This document shows, piece after piece, positions 1-7,620 of a stretch of 64,000 bases of DNA. The notes under the pieces were generated by a model, which saw nothing but the letters and a program-made list of their open reading frames with translations, did no database searches and was not told the DNA's origin. Position 1 is the stretch's first letter, and every line of letters begins with the position of its first letter. The position numbers were made by a program, and so were the translations under genes. This DNA comes from Dyadobacter sp. SG02 (lineage in GTDB: Bacteria > Bacteroidota > Bacteroidia > Cytophagales > Spirosomataceae), in contig NZ_FNYL01000021.1 of assembly GCF_900109045.1 (NCBI RefSeq), positions 1 to 64,000 of the forward strand, written 5' to 3'.

Positions 1-238
1 TTGAATAGATGTTGCTCACATAACCATAAACGAGCACTTTAAGAAGCATCTGCGGGTGATAACTCGAAGACCCGATCGTGTGATAGGCTGAATGAAGCGG
101 CTCTAAACTGATGCTATTGATCACATCGTTGACCACCCGACAAGCATGGTCTTTGGAGATTAACTCATCTAAACTTGGAGGAAGCAGCATTAATTGCTGC
201 TGATTATAAGGCTTGAAGGTAGGTTGTCGTCGGGCCAT
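1..238 (-). CDS. IS1182-family transposase, N-terminal part (runs off window)
   Basis: The minus-strand frame from the ATG at 238 to the window edge is open and encodes 79 residues starting MARRQPTFKPYNQQQ. The motif QQQLMLLPPSLDELI followed by a DH-x-RVV-like segment and SSYHPQMLLKVLVYGY is the typical start of IS1182/DUF772 transposases, which carry a DDE catalytic domain further on. The catalytic part lies outside the window, so I cannot say whether the gene is intact. The start is supported by its position at the conserved N-terminus of the family. Confidence 0.85.
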   Translation of the reverse strand, partial: MARRQPTFKPYNQQQLMLLPPSLDELISKDHACRVVNDVINSISLEPLHSAYHTIGSSSYHPQMLLKVLVYGYVSNIYS

Positions 239-309
239 CTTTCCTGGATTGCTAATACCTAAAGATAATCAATCACAGAAAATCGGCAAAGCCCATATAA
301 CAAAAGAAG

Positions 310-330
310 GTGCCTTTTTGAGACACCCTC
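310..330. repeat. Candidate terminal inverted repeat of the IS
   Basis: Read from the outside on the minus strand, this stretch begins GAGGGTGTCTCAAAAAGGC, which resembles the ends of Bacteroidota IS1182-type elements. It is itself partly palindromic (GGTGCC near 310 against GAGACACC near 320), so it could also act as a weak hairpin terminator. The matching end lies outside the window. Confidence 0.45.
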
Positions 331-355
331 TTTTCGCTTCTTACGCAATGCATTC

Positions 356-2218
356 TTACGGTTTTAACTTCACCAATGAAGGATCGTAAAGCTTGGAATG
401 TATTTGCTTCAACTTCGTCTCGGGGAACTTGATCACCTTGCGGTCGTAGGTCATCAAACCGTTCGTTTCCACTTCCACGTCGGTCGTTTGCGTGTAGACC
501 GCCGCTGAAAGGCCCTTTTTGATCAAAGGCTCGAAACGATCGATAAACGTCGCATAACGGTTGTAGAGCTCCTCCTTGTTCTTAAAACTCTGGTAACCCC
601 AGTTATCTTTCTGTTGCCAGACATGTTGGTCAACCGGTAAGCCTAGTCCGCCGAATTCTCCCAAAACGATGATCTGCTTCTGTCCGAACAAATCAGGGCG
701 CGGCATGACCGGCGCGGGATAGTTGTGCAAATCGATAATGTGCCCTACCGGCTCGAAGTTACCACCGCTGGCGCTGTTCACGAGGCGCGACGGATCGTAT
801 TGCATTGTCCAGTTGGTGATCTCGGCGGTTTTGAACTGCCCCCAGGCCTCATTGAATGGTACCCAAACGACGATGGACGGGAAGAAACGGTTGGCGTCCA
901 TAATCGCCTTCCATTCTGTTTTATAAATATTCTCCGACTCCGGCGTACGCTTCTTGTCGGTTTCGTTGCCGGTTATACCCGGGCGCATTTCCCAGTTGTT
1001 GCCCAGGTCGCCGCTTGGCATATCCTGCCACACGAGCATTCCCAGCTCATCGCAATAGCGGTACCATCTCGCAGGCTCCACTTTCACGTGCTTCCGGATC
1101 ATGTTGAAACCCATTTCCTTGGTTTTCAGGATATCGAACTTCAATGCCTCGTCGGTAGGCGCGGTGTAAAGTCCGTCGGGCCACCAGCCTTGATCGAGCG
1201 GGCCGTATTGGAAGAGGAACTTGTTGTTCAGCGTCATGCGCTGGATACCGTTCTCATCCACCTGCACGCCGATTTTACGCATGGCGGCGTAGCTTTTCAC
1301 TTCGTCGGCCACTTTTCCGTTGCGGGTAAGACTCACGGTCAGGTTGTACAGGTTAGGCGAATCCGGCGACCATAGTTTCGCGTCGCTGATGGTCAGCGTA
1401 GCAGGCTGGTTAGCGGCCACTTCTTGTTCGGCAACCTTGTTTACACCGTCCCAGGCCGTGATTTTCACTTTATCGGCGGCACCCGCGCCGACTACTTCCG
1501 TATTGACGGTAAGTGTTTGTTTATCAATGTCCGCGACTGGCGTAACCTTATTAATATGGCTCGTAGCAACGGTTTCCAGCCAAACTGTCTGCCAGATGCC
1601 GGTTACAGGCGTGTACCAGATCCCGTGCGGGTTTTTGATTTGTTTGCCACGTGGCTGAGGGCCGTCGCTGCTCGGGTCCCACACTTTTACGACGATTTCC
1701 TGCTGTTTTTTCTTCACGAGCAGGTCGGTAATGTCAAACGAGAAAGGATCATAGCCGCCCTGGTGGCTTCCGGCAGGTTTGCCGTTCACGAATACCTCGG
1801 CTTTCCAATCCACGGCGCCGAAATGCAGGAGCACGCGCTGGTCTTTCAGTTTAGGTGCAAAATCGATTAAGCGCTGGTACCAGAGAATGCTGTCTTTCCC
1901 CACCGTCTTACCTACGCCCGACAATGCGGATTCTACCGCGAAAGGGACCAGTATCTTGCCATCGAATGCCGCCGGTTTGGCGTCTCCCGCGTTCGCGGGC
2001 ACGATGGCGTAATTCCACAGGCCATTGATATTCTGCCAGTTCTGGCGTACCATTTGCGGGCGGGGGTATTCAGGAAGCGGGGTAGCTGCCACCACTTTTT
2101 CCGCCCATGGCGTTACGATCTTGCCTTGCACATACTTCCAGTCGGCAGTTTGCTGTGCCCTGGCAGGGCCATACAGGCTGCCCAGGAGAAGTCCCAGGCT
2201 AAGCACCACTTTCTTCAT
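356..2218 (-). CDS. Secreted glycoside hydrolase family 2 (beta-galactosidase/glucuronidase-like)
   Basis: This 620-residue protein begins with a signal peptide (MKKVVLSLGLLLGS, Ala-rich cleavage region before QQTADW). It has the GH2 order: sugar-binding jelly roll (about 40-210), Ig-like beta-sandwich (about 220-320) and a TIM barrel (about 330-600). The acid/base Glu is in WVPFNEAWG (about E457) and the nucleophile in VLGEFGG (about E521). The enzyme should cleave beta-linked sugars from polysaccharide side chains in the periplasm. Substrate cannot be read from the sequence. The start at 2218 was preferred over an upstream in-frame start because it directly precedes the signal peptide. The IS end sits just downstream and does not interrupt the gene. 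Confidence 0.9.
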   Translation of the reverse strand: MKKVVLSLGLLLGSLYGPARAQQTADWKYVQGKIVTPWAEKVVAATPLPEYPRPQMVRQNWQNINGLWNYAIVPANAGDAKPAAFDGKILVPFAVESALSGVGKTVGKDSILWYQRLIDFAPKLKDQRVLLHFGAVDWKAEVFVNGKPAGSHQGGYDPFSFDITDLLVKKKQQEIVVKVWDPSSDGPQPRGKQIKNPHGIWYTPVTGIWQTVWLETVATSHINKVTPVADIDKQTLTVNTEVVGAGAADKVKITAWDGVNKVAEQEVAANQPATLTISDAKLWSPDSPNLYNLTVSLTRNGKVADEVKSYAAMRKIGVQVDENGIQRMTLNNKFLFQYGPLDQGWWPDGLYTAPTDEALKFDILKTKEMGFNMIRKHVKVEPARWYRYCDELGMLVWQDMPSGDLGNNWEMRPGITGNETDKKRTPESENIYKTEWKAIMDANRFFPSIVVWVPFNEAWGQFKTAEITNWTMQYDPSRLVNSASGGNFEPVGHIIDLHNYPAPVMPRPDLFGQKQIIVLGEFGGLGLPVDQHVWQQKDNWGYQSFKNKEELYNRYATFIDRFEPLIKKGLSAAVYTQTTDVEVETNGLMTYDRKVIKFPETKLKQIHSKLYDPSLVKLKP

Positions 2219-2369
2219 CAGAGTTTCGGTTTTTTTTAAATAAATTTTAATTAGAACTACCAAAAGTAGCACCGGAATGGGCTCTACTGTACAAAAAACC
2301 GCAATATCTGCTAGCGGAAGACCGAATGACCGGGGTATCAGAAGAATAGCGATATAGGATTTTAGTTAC

Positions 2370-2377
2370 TAGATTTG
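2370..2377 (+). promoter_or_regulatory. Candidate -7 element for the isoaspartyl peptidase gene
   Basis: TAGATTTG fits the Bacteroidota -7 consensus TAnnTTTG. It lies 25 bases before the ATG at 2403. No convincing TTTG element is seen at the right distance upstream. Confidence 0.45.
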
Positions 2378-2402
2378 AAAGCATCACTCAAATTACTATT
2401 TC

Positions 2403-3485
2403 ATGAAAAAACTTTCCGTTACCCTGTTAATTGCCCTGTCTTGCTTGTCCGCATTCGCGCAGGATTTCTCCGACAAGATCACGCTCGTCATACACGGGGG
2501 CGCAGGCACGATCACCCGCGCGAACATGAGTCCGGAGCGCGAAAAAGCATACCGGGACGCGATGAATACCGCTTTGGAAAAAGGATATGAAGTGCTCAAA
2601 AAAGGCGGGACAAGCGTTCAGGCCGTCGAAGCAGCCATTCATGTGATGGAAGACTCTCCACTGTTCAATGCAGGCAAAGGCGCCGTTTTTACCAATGAAG
2701 GAAAAAACGAACTGGACGCGGCAATTATGGAAGGAAAAACGTTGAAGGCAGGTGCTGTCGCAGGCGTCACCACCATCAGGAACCCGATTTCAGCGGCGAT
2801 TGCGGTTATGGATCAGTCGGTGCATGTGATGATGGCCGGCAAGGGTGCCGAGCAATTTGCGAAAGAAAAAGGGCTGGAAATCGTCGATCCGTCGTATTTC
2901 TACACGGAAGCGAGGTACAAGGCGTTGCAGCGGGCGAAGGAGCAGGAGAAAACCGAGCTGGATCATAACGGGAAAGAGGAGAATGGAGGAAAGGAGGAAA
3001 AAGAAGTTAAGAAAGGCCCGAAAACGGGTTACCATTCGGTCGAAGACCTGATTTTTACGGAGGGGAAGAAATTCGGGACGGTGGGTTGCGTGGCTTTGGA
3101 CAAATTCGGTAATCTCGCTGCCGGTACTTCGACGGGTGGCATGACCAACAAACGATATGGCCGCATTGGCGATGCGCCTATCATCGGGGCCGGGACTTAT
3201 GCCAACAATGCAACGTGTGCGGTTTCGGCAACGGGCCATGGCGAGTATTTTATCCGCTCGGTTGTAGCCCACGACATTTCGGCGTTGATGGAATACAAAG
3301 GATTGTCCCTCGCCGACGCCTCCAACGAAGTAGTTATGAAAAAGCTGGTCGAAAGGGGCGGCGAAGGCGGTATCATCGCGATCGACAGGAACGGTAATGT
3401 GGCGATGCCCTTCAATAGCGAGGGAATGTACCGCGGGTACATTAAAAGCGACGGCAAGCGCGAAATATTGATTTATAAGGACTAA
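2403..3485 (+). CDS. iaaA: Isoaspartyl peptidase / L-asparaginase (Ntn hydrolase)
   Basis: The 360-residue product starts with a signal peptide ending near AFAQDF and carries the plant-type asparaginase fold. IHGGAGTI and FNAGKGAVF are family motifs, and the autocleavage Thr is in KKFGTVGCVALD (about T226), which becomes the N-terminal nucleophile of the beta subunit. TSTGGMTNK and ATGHGE line the substrate pocket. The enzyme should remove isoaspartyl residues from dipeptides and hydrolyse asparagine, here in the periplasm. A Lys/Glu-rich hydrophilic stretch (about 185-210) lies just before the cleavage site, in the linker that is variable in the family. The gene is monocistronic, followed by a strong terminator. 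Confidence 0.93.
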   Translation: MKKLSVTLLIALSCLSAFAQDFSDKITLVIHGGAGTITRANMSPEREKAYRDAMNTALEKGYEVLKKGGTSVQAVEAAIHVMEDSPLFNAGKGAVFTNEGKNELDAAIMEGKTLKAGAVAGVTTIRNPISAAIAVMDQSVHVMMAGKGAEQFAKEKGLEIVDPSYFYTEARYKALQRAKEQEKTELDHNGKEENGGKEEKEVKKGPKTGYHSVEDLIFTEGKKFGTVGCVALDKFGNLAAGTSTGGMTNKRYGRIGDAPIIGAGTYANNATCAVSATGHGEYFIRSVVAHDISALMEYKGLSLADASNEVVMKKLVERGGEGGIIAIDRNGNVAMPFNSEGMYRGYIKSDGKREILIYKD

Positions 3486-3493
3486 CAATGCAC

Positions 3494-3528
3494 CCCGCGG
3501 GAAACAGGTTTTTGCCGCGGGATTTTTT
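3494..3528 (+). terminator. Rho-independent terminator after the isoaspartyl peptidase gene
   Basis: CCCGCGG (3494-3500) pairs with CCGCGGG (3515-3521) and is followed by a run of six T. Confidence 0.85.
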
Positions 3529-3621
3529 GCATTTGTTTTGAAAAGAAGCCATACAAAAACAAGCGTTTCCCGCGTTTTGAACATATAGTTTGTAACCTCA
3601 CGGCTTCTTTTTTTCCTCTAT

Positions 3622-4725
3622 ATGAAATCAGTTTACAGCATTCTCTTACTGATCCTGCTTTCGGGCGCGTTTGCGGAAGCCACCCACCTGAAAGGCGGTG
3701 AAATTATGGCGACCTATGTTTCAGCACAGTCCTATAAGATCAGGGTGCGGCTGTACATAGACGAGGGTCTCGGTATGGTTCCCGAAGCACTCAGTTCCGT
3801 AAAAGTCTGCATGGGCGACGGCAATATCGTCGACCTGCCGCGCGTAGTCAGTTCGGAAGTACGGCCCGGTGGTGTGAGAGTCTTTGAATATGAAGACCGC
3901 TACACTTTTCCAAGCTCCGGGATTTTCCAGATTTCCGTGGCGAGCGATCAGCGAAGCGATAACATCGTCAACCTCCCCAACGCCGGGGGCACGACGCAGT
4001 TCATCTGGACCGTTATCGATACCCAGGTACAAAATTCCACACCGGTGCTACCCTACCTGTCGTTTGAAGCCGGTGTCCGCCAGGTTTTTTCCATCGATCT
4101 AAAACCATCCATAGCCGATAATGACAGCATTACGGCCAGAGTAGTGCGACTGAGCAGGCCATCGCCGGGAACCTGCGGCGTACGCATGCTCGATCGCACT
4201 TACCTTTTCCCGAACGAAATCAGTGCAAGCGGCACATTTAAAGTCGATGCGGCGCAGAAAAAGCTGATTTGGACGGCGCCGGAAGTGGTAGGAAACTACC
4301 TCTATGCGATGGTGGTGGTGGAATGGCGCGACGGCGCGAAGATTTCCGAAACTTACCGGGAGGGTATGGTGACCGTGACCGACAAACCGGGAGAGACGGT
4401 GGAAATCCCGCCTTACGAGTCGTCGGAATACGGCGGCCTCATCACTTCAACGCCGGTCGTTTCATCGCCGGAAGTTTCCATGGCGATTCAGGCCTATCCG
4501 GTGCCTACCGAGAATTTCGTGACTGTGAAAGCGTACAGCAAGCAGCGGGATATCATCCGGTTGCAGCTAATCGATATGAATGGCCGCGTACTGACCGAGA
4601 TCGCCAGCAAAATACCTGAAATCTCGGTGCAGGAGGTATTCGATATGCGGAACCTCGCGCAAGGTGTGTACCTCATCCGCGCGAGCAATGCGAAGGATTC
4701 CGTCACGCAGAAAGTATTGAGATAA
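3622..4725 (+). CDS. Secreted T9SS cargo protein of unknown function
   Basis: This 367-residue protein has a signal peptide (MKSVYSILLLILLSGAFAEA) followed by THLKGGEI, an N-terminal signature seen in gliding-motility-associated surface proteins of Bacteroidota. The middle (about 30-270) looks like two beta-sandwich modules with no catalytic motif I recognise. The last 80 residues match the type A T9SS sorting domain: AYPVPTENFVTV, a central LQLIDMNGRVL, and the end GVYLIRASNAKDSVTQKVLR. It should be exported by Sec, crossed through the outer membrane by T9SS and anchored or released at the surface. Function beyond surface location is unknown; adhesion is a guess. Confidence 0.85.
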   Translation: MKSVYSILLLILLSGAFAEATHLKGGEIMATYVSAQSYKIRVRLYIDEGLGMVPEALSSVKVCMGDGNIVDLPRVVSSEVRPGGVRVFEYEDRYTFPSSGIFQISVASDQRSDNIVNLPNAGGTTQFIWTVIDTQVQNSTPVLPYLSFEAGVRQVFSIDLKPSIADNDSITARVVRLSRPSPGTCGVRMLDRTYLFPNEISASGTFKVDAAQKKLIWTAPEVVGNYLYAMVVVEWRDGAKISETYREGMVTVTDKPGETVEIPPYESSEYGGLITSTPVVSSPEVSMAIQAYPVPTENFVTVKAYSKQRDIIRLQLIDMNGRVLTEIASKIPEISVQEVFDMRNLAQGVYLIRASNAKDSVTQKVLR

Positions 4726-4763
4726 TGCCGCTGGCATGTAATGGTAGCCGGCATGAATGTCGT

Positions 4764-4816
4764 CCTATGGAATATAGTTGTTTTAGGTGAAATATAATTT
4801 CACGTATTACCATAGG
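4764..4816. repeat. Nested inverted repeats downstream of the T9SS cargo gene
   Basis: CCTATGG (4764-4770) pairs with CCATAGG (4810-4816). Inside this, GTGAAAT (4787-4793) pairs with ATTTCAC (4797-4803) around a 3-base loop. The arms are AT-rich and not followed by T runs. The function is unknown. Confidence 0.5.
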
Positions 4817-4833
4817 TTAATTATTAAACAGAA

Positions 4834-4869
4834 AAGCGGCAGGTCCTGTGATCTGCCGCTTTCTTTTTT
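4834..4869. terminator. Bidirectional terminator between T9SS protein and hydrolase genes
   Basis: AGCGGCAG (4835-4842) pairs with CTGCCGCT (4853-4860), followed by a T-rich tract on the plus strand and preceded by A residues that give a U tract on the minus strand. It separates two convergent genes. Confidence 0.8.
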
Positions 4870-4886
4870 GAATGCTGTTTGATAAA

Positions 4887-5798
4887 CTATTCGTTGCCCA
4901 TTTCCTCGCCCTTCGGCTGCAATGCCGTGATCTTCTCCTGGAACAACCTGCTTTTCAGCAACATTTCTTTGATCATCGCAGCGTGCGAAAAGGTAATCAT
5001 ATGGCCTGCATTGTAAAGGAAAATGTATTGGGCACGTTTGCTCTTGATATGTTTTTTGGCAAAATCAATATTCGTGGGATCGGCGATCCAGTCGTTGCCG
5101 CCCTGGATGACGGTGGTGGGAACGCTGAGCTGCTCCCAGACCGGCAGCAATTTGCGTAGTTCATCTGCGTGGCTGTATTTCTCGGCTGTGGCGGCATTGA
5201 ATGAAGCGGGCAGAAAAAGTTGAACGAAACTCATCCTACCCCATTTGGAAAACCAGAAGAAACGTTCGGTTTCGGGGTCGATAACAGGCGACACCATAAT
5301 GAGCTCTTTCACCTGCTCGGGAGCGAGGGAGGCCAGTCTCGCGGCAATAGGCGCGCCATACGACCGGCCGAGCACAATCACCTTCTGGTCGCTTTTATTA
5401 AGCGAAAATACGGGAAGCAGGGCGTGAGCCTGTGTCTCGATCGAAGTCACATACCGCCGTTTTTTCAGCCGGGATTTGCCGTAACCTACCCTATCGACTG
5501 AAACAATGTGGAAATGCTTTTGCAGGTCTTCGTCGTCCATCAGGTTCATATACCCCCACAAGGAGCCGGGAGCGCCGTGGATGAGCAGCAGCATAGGAAG
5601 CGTGTCGGGCCCCATGCTGGCCAGCGAGAGGGAAAGTGTGTCGTTCTTGATGAAAATTTCCTTCGGCTTGACCTTCCTATCGGCATAATGCTTCCGCACT
5701 TCCTTGGCTGAAATAATGTACCGCGAAAAGCAGGAGCTCAGTGACACAGATAACGAGAGGAACAGGATGACCGAACGAAGTAATTTAAAACTTAACAT
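4887..5798 (-). CDS. Lipoprotein alpha/beta hydrolase
   Basis: The 303-residue product has a lipoprotein signal peptide with lipobox LSSC (Cys at about 22), so it is probably membrane-anchored in the cell envelope. The rest is an alpha/beta hydrolase: oxyanion loop LLIHGAPGS, nucleophile elbow GRSYG (Ser near 146), acid region TTVIQGGNDWIAD and catalytic His in YNAGHMI. Substrate is not predictable; esters or lactones are typical for the fold. The gene stands alone, convergent with the T9SS cargo gene. Confidence 0.85.
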   Translation of the reverse strand: MLSFKLLRSVILFLSLSVSLSSCFSRYIISAKEVRKHYADRKVKPKEIFIKNDTLSLSLASMGPDTLPMLLLIHGAPGSLWGYMNLMDDEDLQKHFHIVSVDRVGYGKSRLKKRRYVTSIETQAHALLPVFSLNKSDQKVIVLGRSYGAPIAARLASLAPEQVKELIMVSPVIDPETERFFWFSKWGRMSFVQLFLPASFNAATAEKYSHADELRKLLPVWEQLSVPTTVIQGGNDWIADPTNIDFAKKHIKSKRAQYIFLYNAGHMITFSHAAMIKEMLLKSRLFQEKITALQPKGEEMGNE

Positions 5799-5994
5799 AC
5801 GCCGTAAAGAATCTTGCCTTATTTCCTAAATTCACAGGATATTTCAATATACGATTTTATCGGGAGAAAAAACTGACAATTGGCCTTTTTTGAAAAGAAA
5901 ACGCCACTCTCAAAATTTTTCAATGCATTTCGTTGTTGCATACTCAAAAGCAATGCCAGCAATGGTTTAACGGTATAGGTTAACCTCTATTTTA

Positions 5995-6828
5995 ATGACA
6001 GCCACCCAGCAAGCACTTTTCTTTGAGCGCCTTTCTGCGCAGAACGAAAAATACCGGTACAAGCTGCCTTCGCGGCACGACGCGGGCAAATTCATCCAAA
6101 ACCTGATCAATTTCCTCTTCCCGATCAGCAAGGATTGCCCCAGCTGCCCGGCCAAGGACCTGGCCATGAAATATGCCGATTTACGCAACGACCTGAACTG
6201 CATGCTCCAACCGCTGCTGCCCCAGCTCGAACGTGATACAGCGGAAATACTGGACGAAGTGTTTGCACAAATCCCCGGTATTTATGAGGCATTGCTCACC
6301 GACGCTAAATCCATTACCGATAACGACCCGGCTTCCGTAAGCATCGAAGAAGTGATTTCGGTGTACCCGGGTTTTATGGCCATTGCTACCTACCGCTTTG
6401 CAAATTCATTTGCAAAGAGCGGTATTCCGTTGCTTCCGCGCATGCTCACGGAGTTCGCCCACAGCCAGACGGGCATCGATATCCATCCGAATGCGACCAT
6501 CGGCCATTCGTTCTTCATCGACCACGGCACCGGCGTGGTGATCGGCGAAACGACCCATATCGGTAATAATGTGAAGCTTTACCAGGGCGTTACCCTCGGC
6601 GCTACGCACGTTTCGAAGTCGCTCGCATCGCATAAGCGACACCCGACGATTGAAGATAATGTGGTGGTATATGCCAATGCGACTATCCTGGGTGGAGAAA
6701 CGGTGATCGGTCATGATTCGATCATCGGTGGAAATGCCTGGCTAACGAAAAGCGTACCTCCATATTCCCTGGTTTATCACCAAAGCAAAATAGAGATACG
6801 CCAACATTCTTCGCCTTCTGTTACATAA
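5995..6828 (+). CDS. cysE: Serine O-acetyltransferase
   Basis: The 277-residue protein has an alpha-helical N-terminal region (about 1-150) and a left-handed beta-helix built of hexapeptide repeats. The signature is IDIHPNATIGHSFFIDHGTG, followed by VVIGETTHIGNNVKLYQGVTLG and the catalytic His in DHGTG. It transfers acetyl from acetyl-CoA to L-serine, the first step of cysteine synthesis, in the cytoplasm. The length and long N-terminus match the EpsC/CysE type found in Bacteroidota. The C-terminal end overlaps by 8 bases the convergent TetR gene. Confidence 0.92.
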   Translation: MTATQQALFFERLSAQNEKYRYKLPSRHDAGKFIQNLINFLFPISKDCPSCPAKDLAMKYADLRNDLNCMLQPLLPQLERDTAEILDEVFAQIPGIYEALLTDAKSITDNDPASVSIEEVISVYPGFMAIATYRFANSFAKSGIPLLPRMLTEFAHSQTGIDIHPNATIGHSFFIDHGTGVVIGETTHIGNNVKLYQGVTLGATHVSKSLASHKRHPTIEDNVVVYANATILGGETVIGHDSIIGGNAWLTKSVPPYSLVYHQSKIEIRQHSSPSVT

Positions 6829-7414
6829 TGCTCCGGATAAATCTCCGGATGCCTTCCATATATACAGGCTCGGCCTGTGGAAATGCGTAACGTGGCTGGG
6901 TGGTCATGGTAATGCTGATAAACCCGAAGGTAAGGCACCACCATTCATAATAAGTCTTGGTCACCATTTCGCCCGATTTCGGGCGTAGACCTGCTATCAT
7001 TTCCCAAACCGGGTTATCCTTGATGCTCATTGCCTGCGAATAGGCTTTCTTCGAATCGCAATAAGCGCCTTCGAGATTGAACATCACCTGAAAAACCTCC
7101 GGATTTTCGACAGCGAAATGCCAGATCGTATGCGCAACTTCCACCAGTTGTTTCTGGGGGTTGCTGAAATGCCCCTTTATCTTCACAAACTCCGACTGCA
7201 AATAGTCGAAACCTTCCATGCGGATGGCTTCCAGGAGTTTGTCCTTACTTTCAAAATATTCGTAGAGAATAGGTGGGCTGTATTCAATCACATCGGCAAT
7301 CTTGCGAATCGAGACAGCTGTCCAACCGTCCTCGCGGGCTATGTCCTTGGCTGTCTTCACGATGTCTGAGCGTACCTGTATTCTAAGCCGCTCTCTTCGC
7401 TCTACTATTCCCAT
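6821..7414 (-). CDS. TetR/AcrR family transcriptional regulator
   Basis: The first 60 residues form a TetR-type helix-turn-helix: an N-terminal basic helix, TAKDIAREDGWTAVSIRKIA and the recognition helix ending PPILYEYFESKDKLLEAI. The remaining 130 residues are the helical ligand-binding/dimer domain with a conserved WWCLTFGFISI segment. It presumably represses its own promoter or a nearby efflux or lipid gene; no obvious partner gene is adjacent. The gene ends overlap with cysE, so the neighbour relation is only positional. Confidence 0.88.
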   Translation of the reverse strand: MGIVERRERLRIQVRSDIVKTAKDIAREDGWTAVSIRKIADVIEYSPPILYEYFESKDKLLEAIRMEGFDYLQSEFVKIKGHFSNPQKQLVEVAHTIWHFAVENPEVFQVMFNLEGAYCDSKKAYSQAMSIKDNPVWEMIAGLRPKSGEMVTKTYYEWWCLTFGFISITMTTQPRYAFPQAEPVYMEGIRRFIRSIM

Positions 7415-7457
7415 GCTTAAAAATGTCTTTTAGGATTGATTCAGAAAGATATGTTTT

Positions 7458-7489
7458 CAAATATAACGATATACCCCTTACACTTCAAG
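7458..7489 (-). promoter_or_regulatory. Predicted promoter of the TetR gene
   Basis: Read on the minus strand this is CTTG-N20-TATATTTG, one mismatch from the Bacteroidota consensus. The predicted start of transcription near 7452 gives a leader of about 38 bases. The surrounding 7415-7620 gap holds nothing else I can identify. Confidence 0.55.
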
Positions 7490-7620
7490 ACCATGCAAGT
7501 GGTGACAACGAAAAAAGTCCTTCAAAATTTCTTTACCTTTTCTACAAACACCATCCATTAAATCTGACAGGCGATTCAGAAATTTAATGCTGATAAAATT
7601 TTTTTAAGCCGCCGGAAAGC

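Larger units (their letters stand above)
1..330 (-). mobile_element. End of an IS1182-type insertion sequence (partial)
   Basis: The left edge of the window holds the 5' end of a transposase gene on the minus strand, a short untranslated stretch, and a candidate terminal repeat near 310-330. The element therefore enters from outside the window and its outer end lies about 25 bases beyond the stop codon of the GH2 gene. No target-site duplication can be judged because the other end is not visible. Membership of IS1182 is inferred from the transposase N-terminus. Confidence 0.7.

Noticed and set aside
2790..3584. 264-codon open frame on the minus strand opposite the isoaspartyl peptidase gene
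   Set aside because: It is a shadow frame: Arg/His/Phe-rich with no recognisable domain, while the plus-strand frame is a complete known enzyme.
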